Shown in pieces: positions 6,688-13,186 of a stretch of DNA of 14,726 nucleotides (positions are counted from its first letter, which is position 1; each line of letters starts with the position of its first letter). The position numbers and the translations under genes are program-made. This stretch comes from Planctomycetota bacterium (GTDB taxonomy: Bacteria; Planctomycetota; Phycisphaerae; UBA1845; CAIVHJ01). The notes under the pieces were generated by a model. That model worked only from the letters and a program-made list of their open reading frames with translations. It ran no database searches and was not told the origin of the DNA. The stretch lies in the NCBI GenBank assembly GCA_022573485.1, contig JACZTW010000055.1, positions 1 through 14,726 on the forward strand, in the 5' to 3' direction.

Positions 6688-7128
6688 TCATTCTGCAATC
6701 GCGATGACTTTGAGTTCGATCGCAATCGGCGTGGGCAGGCAGTTGATTTCGAGCGTGGTGCGGGCGGGGTTGGGTTTGCCGGGGCCGGCGAAGTACTCGG
6801 CATAGATCTTGTTGTAGATCGTGAAGTCGTCTTTCATGTTGGTGAGGAACGTGGTGACGTCCACAATGTTCTCCCAGCGCGTGCCGGCATCTTCCAGAAC
6901 CATCTTGACGTTATTGAACACGGCGTGGCACTGCTCGGCGATGTCATAGGCGATGATCTTGCCCGTCTCATCCAGCGTCACGCCGGGGATGTCCTTACTG
7001 CCGCGCTTTCGCGGGCCGATGCCTGAGAGAAACAGCAGGCTGCCTACGCGCTTGGCATGTGGAAACGCGCCCACAGGCTCCGGGGCGCGCTCGCTGACGA
7101 CGTTGTCCATTTCCGGATTGCGTGACAT
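6688..7128 (-). CDS. nbaF: RidA-family protein, probable 2-aminomuconate deaminase
   Basis: The 146-residue product belongs to the RidA/YjgF/YER057c family: an N-terminal GAFPHAKRVGSLLFLSG, a central VFNNVKMVLEDAG, and the conserved Arg in NPARTTLEIN that binds the substrate carboxylate. Among RidA proteins, the ones in aminophenol and 2-nitrobenzoate clusters (AmnD/NbaF) deaminate 2-aminomuconate to 4-oxalocrotonate. Location beside the matching dehydrogenase and the full upstream pathway supports that role rather than general enamine damage control. GGAG lies 7 bases before the ATG (plus-strand 7136-7139). Transcription would come from the dehydrogenase gene upstream, across a 132-base gap with a long hairpin. 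A housekeeping RidA remains the alternative. Confidence 0.85.
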   Translation of the reverse strand: MSRNPEMDNVVSERAPEPVGAFPHAKRVGSLLFLSGIGPRKRGSKDIPGVTLDETGKIIAYDIAEQCHAVFNNVKMVLEDAGTRWENIVDVTTFLTNMKDDFTIYNKIYAEYFAGPGKPNPARTTLEINCLPTPIAIELKVIAIAE

Positions 7129-7135
7129 ACGAAGA

Positions 7136-7139
7136 CTCC
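7136..7139 (-). promoter_or_regulatory. Shine-Dalgarno site of the 2-aminomuconate deaminase gene
   Basis: GGAG on the minus strand is 7 bases before the start codon at 7128 and supports that start over the later in-frame Met at residue 7. Confidence 0.5.
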
Positions 7140-7150
7140 AAAGAAGAACT

Positions 7151-7235
7151 AACCGCAGAGATCGCAGAGGACGCAGAGAGGATTTCTGGAAAACACCAAG
7201 AGGAATTCTCTGCGCTCTCAGCGATCTCTGCGGTT
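7151..7235. repeat. Long inverted repeat with 9-base-period arms
   Basis: The left arm (7151-7180) and right arm (7206-7235) are complementary at 26 of 30 positions around a 25-base loop. The left arm is itself a tandem array of a 9-base unit (CGCAGAGAT, CGCAGAGGA, CGCAGAGAG at 7154-7180). It lies in the gap between the dehydrogenase stop (7261) and the deaminase start (7128), both on the minus strand. It could act as an mRNA processing or attenuation element within a two-gene transcript, or be a dispersed genomic repeat. Confidence 0.8.
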
Positions 7236-7260
7236 ACTCTTTTCTATGCTTCAGAGAAAA

Positions 7261-8706
7261 CTATATTTTGATGCAGACGTTCTTCGGTTCGGTGAAAAAG
7301 CGCATGGCTTCGGCGCCGCCTTCTCTGCCGACGCCGCTTGATTTCATGCCGCCGAAGGGCACGCGCAAGTCGCGCAACATCCAGCAATTGACCCACACAG
7401 TTCCCGAATCGATCCGCTCAGCCAAGCGATGAGCCCGGGTCAGATTCTGCGTCCAAATGGACGCGGACAGGCCGTATTTCGTGCTGTTGGCGTAATCCGC
7501 TACCTGATCCTCGCTCTCGAACGGCATAATAGTCACCACCGGCCCGAAAATCTCCTCCTGATTGACCCGACATTCAACGCCCAATCCGGTAATCACGGTG
7601 GGCTCGAAGAAGTAGCCGTTCTTGCATCGCTCGCTGACTGCATCAGGCTGCCGGCCGCCGCACAGAATCTCGCCGCCTTCGTCTTTGGCCAGTTCGACGT
7701 AATACGTTACTTTGTCAAGCTGGGCCTGCGAGACTTGTGCGCCGTGATCCGTGGATTCTTCGAGCGGGTCACCGATCTTTAGTTTGCGCGTTGCGGTCAC
7801 AAATCGCTCGACGAACTCGTCGTACCGCTGCTGCTCGACGAATACGCGCGAGCCGCACAGGCATACTTGTCCTTGATTGGCGAAGGACGAGCGCAGGCTG
7901 GCGGGGATGACTTCATCGAAGTCGGCGTCGGCGAAGATGATGTTTGGATTCTTGCCGCCCAGCTCCAGGGCGATTTTCTTGAACTTGGGCGCTGCTGCCC
8001 GCGCGATTACTTCGCCGGTGGCCGTCCCGCCGGTAAACGAGATTGTATTCACGTCCGGATGCTCAACAAGGCTCGCGCCAGCCTTGGCGCCGGTTCCATG
8101 TACGATGTTGAGGACGCCCGACGGCAGGCCGGCTTCCATGCAGATTTGCGCCAGTCGATGAGCGGTGACCGGTGTAATTTCGGACGGCTTGGCCACCGCG
8201 GTGTTGCCGGTGGCGATGGCGGGCGCAACTTTCCAGCTCAGCAGATAGAGCGGCAAGTTCCAGGGTGAGATCAGGCCCACCACACCTTGCGGGCGGCGCA
8301 GTGTGTAGTTGATCGCCTGATAGTCGGTGGCGTGTGATTCCGAATGAGCGTGCAAGATGGCCGCCGCGAAAAAGCGGAAACTATTCACTGCCCTCGGAAT
8401 ATCCACGGTTCGGGCCAGCTTGAGCGGCTTGCCGGTATCGATGCTCTCGGCGCGGGCCAAGTCTTCGGCGTTCTGCTCCAGCAAGTCGGCGATTCGCGTC
8501 AGGATTGCGGAACGCTCGGCAGCAGGCATGTGCGACCACTGCGGAAAGGCGTCCCGGGCGGCTTCCACGGCGGCGGCCACGTCATCGGCGGTACTGTCCG
8601 CCACCTGCGCATAGACTTCGCCGGTGGCGGGCTCAATGATATCCAGGTATTCGCCGGCCGATGGGGGCCGCAACTCTCCGGCAATGTAGTTCGTTATCTT
8701 CGACAT
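7261..8706 (-). CDS. nbaE: 2-aminomuconic 6-semialdehyde dehydrogenase (ALDH family)
   Basis: This NAD-dependent aldehyde dehydrogenase would oxidise 2-aminomuconic semialdehyde, the ACMSD product, to 2-aminomuconate. The 481-residue protein has the full ALDH signature: SPWN with N150, Rossmann FTGGTATG (225-231), general base E248 in LELGGKNP, the nucleophile C282 in NQGQVCLCGSR and a C-terminal EEIFGPV motif. Closely related hydroxymuconic semialdehyde and betaine aldehyde dehydrogenases share this architecture, so substrate is inferred from the neighbourhood: ACMSD on one side and a 2-aminomuconate deaminase on the other. ATG 8706 is preferred to the upstream in-frame start at 8727 because GAGG (minus strand, 8714-8717) lies 7 bases before it. 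It diverges from the secreted peptidase gene at 8821. Confidence 0.9.
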   Translation of the reverse strand: MSKITNYIAGELRPPSAGEYLDIIEPATGEVYAQVADSTADDVAAAVEAARDAFPQWSHMPAAERSAILTRIADLLEQNAEDLARAESIDTGKPLKLARTVDIPRAVNSFRFFAAAILHAHSESHATDYQAINYTLRRPQGVVGLISPWNLPLYLLSWKVAPAIATGNTAVAKPSEITPVTAHRLAQICMEAGLPSGVLNIVHGTGAKAGASLVEHPDVNTISFTGGTATGEVIARAAAPKFKKIALELGGKNPNIIFADADFDEVIPASLRSSFANQGQVCLCGSRVFVEQQRYDEFVERFVTATRKLKIGDPLEESTDHGAQVSQAQLDKVTYYVELAKDEGGEILCGGRQPDAVSERCKNGYFFEPTVITGLGVECRVNQEEIFGPVVTIMPFESEDQVADYANSTKYGLSASIWTQNLTRAHRLAERIDSGTVWVNCWMLRDLRVPFGGMKSSGVGREGGAEAMRFFTEPKNVCIKI

Positions 8707-8762
8707 CCGCCGACCTCGCTCATGCACACACGATCAACCGCATCCTACCCAAAACACGGAAA

Positions 8763-8774
8763 ATTCTCTAGAAT
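8763..8774. promoter_or_regulatory. Palindrome in the divergent promoter region
   Basis: The 114 bases between the divergent dehydrogenase and peptidase genes contain ATTCT-CT-AGAAT, a perfect inverted repeat with a 2-base spacer. Its right half includes TAGAAT (8769-8774), a possible -10 for the peptidase gene, though no matching -35 is clear. It could be an operator, but arms of 5 bases can arise by chance in an AT-rich promoter. Confidence 0.25.
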
Positions 8775-8820
8775 GCCTGCTTTGGTATTGTGACATTACT
8801 CGATTCCAGAGGTGTTGGTC

Positions 8821-11814
8821 ATGTCTTGTCGTAAGAGTGTTCGCTCGTTGGTTCTTTTCCTGAACTTGTTGCTGATCGTGCCGGCCTATGCTGATCAGGA
8901 ACCTGCGGCGCGGGCCGGCGAGCCGGAGATGGATTCGGCTGCGGCTGAAGCGCGGCTGATGACCCATATTCGCCAGCTCACCTTCGAGGGCCGGCGCGCC
9001 GGAGAAGACTACTTCAGCCACGACGACTCGAAGCTGGTCTTTTCCAGCGAGCGCCAGGCCGACAATCCATTCTTCCAAATCTACACCCTCGATCTGGAAA
9101 CCGGCGACACTCGCCGCGTCTCGCCGGGTCACGGCAAGACGACCTGCGCGTGGTTCACACCGGACGATCGCAAGGTGCTCTTTGCCTCGACTCACGACGA
9201 CGCAAACGCGCTCAAGAAACAAAAACAGGAACTCGCGGAGCGCGCCTCCGGGCGACAGAAACGCTATTCCTGGGACTATGACGAGCATTACGAAATCTAC
9301 CTGCGCGATCTCGAAACCGACGGCCTCACACGCCTGACTGAAGCGCGCGGCTACGACGCCGAAGGAGCAATGTCACCCGATGGCCGGCTGATCGTGTTCT
9401 CCTCGAATCGCCACGCCTACATTGAAACATTGTCGGCCGAGGATTCGAAAATCTTCGAGCGTGACAAGTCGTACATGCTCGACATCTACGTCATGAGCGC
9501 CGACGGCAGTAACGTGCGGCGACTGACGGACGCGAAAGGCTACGACGGGGGCCCGTTTTTCAGCCCTGACGGCCGGCGGATCTGCTGGCGGCGGTTCTCG
9601 GTAGAGGGCGCGACTGCGGAAGTCTACACGATGAACGTCGACGGCAGCGACCAGCGGCAAATCACGCACATGGGCGTGATGTCCTGGGCGCCCTACTACC
9701 ACCCGTCCGGCAAGTACATCATCTTCGCGACGAACCAGCACGGCTTCAGCAATTTCGAGCTGTACATGATTGACGTGGCAGGGCGCGGCGAGCCGGTGCG
9801 GGTCACGTACGCGCCCGAGTTTGACGCCCTGCCGAGCTTCTCCTGGGGCGGTACGAAACTCACCTGGACCTCTCGCCGATCGGCGAAGAAGACTTCGCAG
9901 ATCTTCATGGCCGACTGGAACCACGAAGCTGCCCAACGAATGCTCGGCCTGGGGCAGACTGCGAAGAAGCAGAACAGGGCGCAAGGCTCACCGCACGATG
10001 TCCCATCGGCGACGAAACCGGAGATCAGAGCGGAGGATGCTCGGGTGCATGTCGTGACGTTGGCGTCGGAGCGTATGGCAGGTCGCATGACCGGCACCGA
10101 GGGAGAGCGCCTGGCCACACAGTACGTGGCGGATGCTTTTGAACGGTTCGGTCTGGCCCCGGCCGGCGACGGCGGCACGTACTTCCAGAAATTCGATTTC
10201 ACTGCCGGCGCGTCGCTTGGGCCTGGCAACAAGCTGCAAATCTCCGGTCTCGATAAAACACACGCCCGGCTCACTATTGATGAGGATTGGAAGCCTCTGG
10301 GCATCTCCAACACCGGGCAGTTCGATTCCGCAGAGGTGGTCTTCGCCGGCTACGGGATCGTGGCGCCCCAAACGGAGGAGTTCGAGGCGTACGATTCATT
10401 CGTTCAATTGGATGTTACCGACAAGTGGGTCATGGTGCTCCGCGACATGCCGGAAGAGATCACGCCCGAGCGGCGGCAGCAGTTGGCCCGGTATGCTACA
10501 CGATCCGCCAAAGCGCGCATCGTGCGCGACAAAGGCGCCCGGGGTTTGATTTTGTTTGCCGGCCCGAACTCACAGTACCGAGATCCGCTGGTGCGGATTC
10601 GTCGCGACGATATCCACGCCGTGGTTAGCATCCCCGCAATTTCGATGACCGGCAGACTGGCCCAGCGCATTCTGGAAAAGGCTGACAAGAAACTGAAGGC
10701 TTTGCAGGACAAACTCGACACCGGGCAGCCGCAGCTGGGTTTTGCCATTCCCAATGTTCAAATCGAGGCGACGATTGACATCGCAAAAGTGACGCGCCAG
10801 GCTCGCAACGTGCTCGCGGTGCTTCGAGCCGAAGCGCCGATCGACGGCCCGCAGCCGCCTGTACTGATCATCGGAGGACACATCGATCACCTCGGCAAGG
10901 GCGGCTCTTCCGACTCCCTGGCCCGCGAAGATGAGCAGAACATGATCCACTTCGGGGCCGACGATAATGCTTCGGGCATCGCGGGACTGCTGGAAATCGC
11001 CGAGTACTTCGCGGACCAAGTGAAAACCGGCAAACTCAAGCTCAAGCGCGATGTCATCTTCGCAGCCTGGTCGGGCGAAGAACTCGGCCTGCTGGGCTCG
11101 AAGCACTTCGTGGCCCAGTTGGCCGCCAAGACGGGCCGGAAGGACAACATCCAATCGGCAGTGGCCGCTTATTTGAACATGGACATGATCGGCCGACTGG
11201 ATGGCAAGCTGATCGTGCAGGGAGTGGGTTCGAGTTCGATCTGGCCCGGCGAGATTGAGCGCCGCAACGTGCCGGTCGGGCTGTCGATCTCGATTCAGGA
11301 GCAGGCCATACTGCCGACCGATACGACCGCGTTCTACCAGAAAGGCGTGCCCGTACTGAGCTTGTTTACCGGTGCGCACTCTGATTATCATTCGCCGCGC
11401 GACACCGCCGACAAGGTCAACTACGAAGGGCTGACCCAAATCGCCCGCTTTGTGTCGCTCATTGCCCGCTCGCTGAGCACGCAAGCCGACATGCCCGACT
11501 ACGTGCTGATGAAAGAGAACACGAAAGGTCCAGGCCGCAGCATGGGTCGCGCGTATCTCGGTACGATCCCTGATTATGCCGGCGAAGGCGTTCGCGGCAT
11601 GTTGCTCTCAGGCGTGACCGCCGGCGCGCCAGCCGACCAGGCCGGCCTGAAAGGCGGTGATGTCATCGTCCAACTGGCCGGCAAGACCATCGAGAACATT
11701 CAGGATTACGTGGCCGCGATTGGCGCCCTGAAAGTCGGGCAGCCGGCCGACATTGTCGTCCTGCGCAACGAAAAACGAGTCAAACTCACCATCACCCCAA
11801 GCTCACGCGAGTAA
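8821..11814 (+). CDS. Secreted TolB/PD40 propeller - M28 aminopeptidase - PDZ protein
   Basis: A 997-residue exported protein. Residues 1-24 form a signal peptide (basic start, hydrophobic LVLFLNLLLIV, cleavage after AYA). About 45-385 is a TolB/PD40-type beta-propeller with repeated FSPDG- and LVFSS-like blades. About 400-650 carries a PA-like insert. The M28 zinc core follows, with ligands and catalytic residues H687 and D689 (GGHIDHLG), D714 (GADDNASG), E753/E754 (WSGEELGLLGS), D788 (NMDMIGR) and H857 (HSDYHSPRDT). Residues about 912-994 form a PDZ domain (YLGTIPDY..., GLKGGDVIVQLAG). All M28 residues are present, so it should be an active aminopeptidase outside the cytoplasm; the propeller may gate or bind peptides, and PDZ may bind C-termini. 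ATG 8821 with AGAGG (8808-8812) upstream is preferred to GTG 8812. It could feed amino acids, including tryptophan, to the neighbouring pathway, but that is conjecture. Confidence 0.92.
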   Translation: MSCRKSVRSLVLFLNLLLIVPAYADQEPAARAGEPEMDSAAAEARLMTHIRQLTFEGRRAGEDYFSHDDSKLVFSSERQADNPFFQIYTLDLETGDTRRVSPGHGKTTCAWFTPDDRKVLFASTHDDANALKKQKQELAERASGRQKRYSWDYDEHYEIYLRDLETDGLTRLTEARGYDAEGAMSPDGRLIVFSSNRHAYIETLSAEDSKIFERDKSYMLDIYVMSADGSNVRRLTDAKGYDGGPFFSPDGRRICWRRFSVEGATAEVYTMNVDGSDQRQITHMGVMSWAPYYHPSGKYIIFATNQHGFSNFELYMIDVAGRGEPVRVTYAPEFDALPSFSWGGTKLTWTSRRSAKKTSQIFMADWNHEAAQRMLGLGQTAKKQNRAQGSPHDVPSATKPEIRAEDARVHVVTLASERMAGRMTGTEGERLATQYVADAFERFGLAPAGDGGTYFQKFDFTAGASLGPGNKLQISGLDKTHARLTIDEDWKPLGISNTGQFDSAEVVFAGYGIVAPQTEEFEAYDSFVQLDVTDKWVMVLRDMPEEITPERRQQLARYATRSAKARIVRDKGARGLILFAGPNSQYRDPLVRIRRDDIHAVVSIPAISMTGRLAQRILEKADKKLKALQDKLDTGQPQLGFAIPNVQIEATIDIAKVTRQARNVLAVLRAEAPIDGPQPPVLIIGGHIDHLGKGGSSDSLAREDEQNMIHFGADDNASGIAGLLEIAEYFADQVKTGKLKLKRDVIFAAWSGEELGLLGSKHFVAQLAAKTGRKDNIQSAVAAYLNMDMIGRLDGKLIVQGVGSSSIWPGEIERRNVPVGLSISIQEQAILPTDTTAFYQKGVPVLSLFTGAHSDYHSPRDTADKVNYEGLTQIARFVSLIARSLSTQADMPDYVLMKENTKGPGRSMGRAYLGTIPDYAGEGVRGMLLSGVTAGAPADQAGLKGGDVIVQLAGKTIENIQDYVAAIGALKVGQPADIVVLRNEKRVKLTITPSSRE

Positions 11815-11849
11815 CGGTCACGTATGTATTTCGCGTGCTCCTGCCGAGC

Positions 11850-12022
11850 CGTGGCCTTCCCTTCGGGTCTGAGCCTCAGGGTCGAAGACAGGCCACGCGG
11901 ATCTCCGTCGCAAGCGACGTTCTCACGATCCGTGAGTCCGCGCGGGCTCCCGACAGGTCGGGATTCTCTCGGCGCGCCGGGATCCGCGGCTCGTTGCGTT
12001 TTCGCCGAGCGCCACTTCGTGG
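11850..12022. other. Cluster of perfect short hairpins in a 284-base non-coding gap
   Basis: The gap between the peptidase stop (11814) and the next gene (12099) has no credible ORF but dense inverted symmetry. CGTGGCCT (11850-11857) pairs with AGGCCACG (11890-11897), with inner pairs TTCG/CGAA and CTGA/TCAG. Next come CGTCGC/GCGACG (11906-11919), CTCACG/CGTGAG (11922-11936) and TCCCGAC/GTCGGGA (11948-11963). Further on are the palindrome CGGCGCGCCG (11970-11979) and CCAC/GTGG (12012-12022). CCGCG (11938-11942) and CGCGG (11985-11989) could enclose two of these. It may be a structured RNA, a 3'-UTR element or a mosaic of REP-like repeats. No known RNA family is recognised. Confidence 0.55.
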
Positions 12023-12098
12023 TTGACCAGACAGTCCCTTCGATCTAAAGTAAGAGCGTATCGCAGGTCCGTTCATCGACTCTTGAGGTCTATTCCAG

Positions 12099-13109
12099 AT
12101 GGCCAGTTCTTATCATCGCCTGACCAATACTCGCCGTGGGCTTCGAATCGCTACCCTTTTCGCTATGGTCATGGGCCTGGGCATCGTGGCCTGCCCCTTG
12201 ATCCCGGGTGTCCTCGACGTCGATAGCCGCCCTGGAACGACGATGGTGTTGCTGATGGGCGGGATGGCCATCTTTTTTCTGGGTGCGATGGTCGCCGGCA
12301 TCAGTGAGTTGCTCGTCAAGATCGAGGGCAACTCGCACCGCATTCACGAGTTGTTCATCGATCTCACGTCCGCCCAGAACAAGCAAAACGAATTGCTGGA
12401 GACCATCTGCGGCAACAGCCAGCTTTCCGACGGCGTGAAATCCATTACCCACCGCGACATGGAACGCGACGCCCTGCGCAAGGCCATCCGCGAAGACATC
12501 CTCAAGGAAGATTGGGAGGCGGCCTACAGCTTGATCGAGGACATGGAGAACCGTTTCGGTTACCGGCTCGAGGCCTACAATTATCGCAAGGAAGTCGATG
12601 AGTTTCGGGCGACGGTGATCGAGGACAAGGTGCAGACTTCATTGAAGCACGCCCGGCTGCTGCTGCGGGAACGAAGATGGGACAACGTCCAGGCCGAGAC
12701 CGAGCGCTTGCTGCGACTGGCGCCGAAGGACCGGCGCGTTTCTGAAGTCATCACGGAACTGGCGAGTCGTAAGAAGGAGTTCAAGGAGCTCCTGCTCACG
12801 CAGTGGCAGGACGCGGTGGAACAGAAAGATCTCGATCGGGCCATCGAACTATTGAAGGAGTTGGATCCATACTTGACGCGCGAAGAAGCTTCGCAACTCG
12901 AGGATTCGGCCCGCAGCGTATTCAAAGCCAAGCTCCTCGATCTGGGCGTGCAGTTCCGCAGCGCCGTCACGGACAAACGCTGGGAAGACGCCATCGCCGT
13001 CGGCGAGCAAATCCGCACCGAGTTCCCCAACACCAAGATGGCCCAGGAAGTCACCGAGTCCGCCGACGCCCTCCGCGCCAAAGCAACCTCCGCCGCACAG
13101 CAAGTCTGA
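12099..13109 (+). CDS. Two-TM membrane protein with TPR-like helical repeats, function unknown
   Basis: The 336-residue product has no family I can name. A short basic N-terminus leads into two predicted membrane helices (about 15-37 and 48-70). A helical, coiled-coil-prone segment (about 75-110) follows, then a long charged alpha-helical region. That region holds four helix-turn-helix stretches of TPR-like spacing near 125-150, 175-210, 230-258 and 275-315, each with a DW/RW/DL then A-x-x-L/I pattern (for example KEDWEAAYSLIEDM and DKRWEDAIAVGEQI). With both termini in the cytoplasm, the repeats would form a soluble scaffold at the inner membrane. GAGG (12085-12088) precedes the ATG by 10 bases. 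It stands alone after the hairpin-rich gap and converges on the S41 gene. A role in envelope or protein-complex assembly is plausible but not shown. Confidence 0.8.
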   Translation: MASSYHRLTNTRRGLRIATLFAMVMGLGIVACPLIPGVLDVDSRPGTTMVLLMGGMAIFFLGAMVAGISELLVKIEGNSHRIHELFIDLTSAQNKQNELLETICGNSQLSDGVKSITHRDMERDALRKAIREDILKEDWEAAYSLIEDMENRFGYRLEAYNYRKEVDEFRATVIEDKVQTSLKHARLLLRERRWDNVQAETERLLRLAPKDRRVSEVITELASRKKEFKELLLTQWQDAVEQKDLDRAIELLKELDPYLTREEASQLEDSARSVFKAKLLDLGVQFRSAVTDKRWEDAIAVGEQIRTEFPNTKMAQEVTESADALRAKATSAAQQV

Positions 13110-13140
13110 GCGCGGATGAACCGCTCCCTTACGGTCGCGT
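13110..13140. repeat. Possible REP-like element after the TPR-like gene
   Basis: The sequence right after the stop codon contains GCGG/CCGC around ATGAA and then CCGCTCCCTTACGGTCGCG, which looks like one arm of a REP-type element of the kind I associate with planctomycete genomes. Only one copy is in the window, so repetition cannot be seen here. Confidence 0.25.
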
Positions 13141-13151
13141 CTCTGATTCAG

Positions 13152-13186
13152 CAATCCGCAATCCGCAATCCGCATTCCGCAATCGA
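13152..13186 (+). repeat. Heptamer array, CAATCCG unit
   Basis: Five 7-base units (CAATCCG three times, CATTCCG, CAATCGA) abut the stop codon of the minus-strand S41 gene. The 77-base gap between the two convergent genes holds this array and the element before it, and no T-rich terminator is visible. Confidence 0.8.

Noticed and set aside
7129..7260. Long inverted repeat as a small insertion sequence or MITE
   Set aside because: No target-site duplication is evident and the interior is only 25 bases; kept as a hairpin/repeat without a mobility claim.
10570..11484. Long - strand ORF inside the M28 peptidase gene
   Set aside because: It is antisense to the clearly conserved zinc-peptidase core and its translation has no recognisable motif; other long antisense ORFs (1355-2230, 2393-3352, 4072-4869) are rejected for the same reason.
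11824..12048. Two short + strand ORFs in the hairpin-rich gap
   Set aside because: Overlapping frames, arginine/serine-rich low-complexity translation and no ribosome binding site; the sequence is better explained by hairpins.
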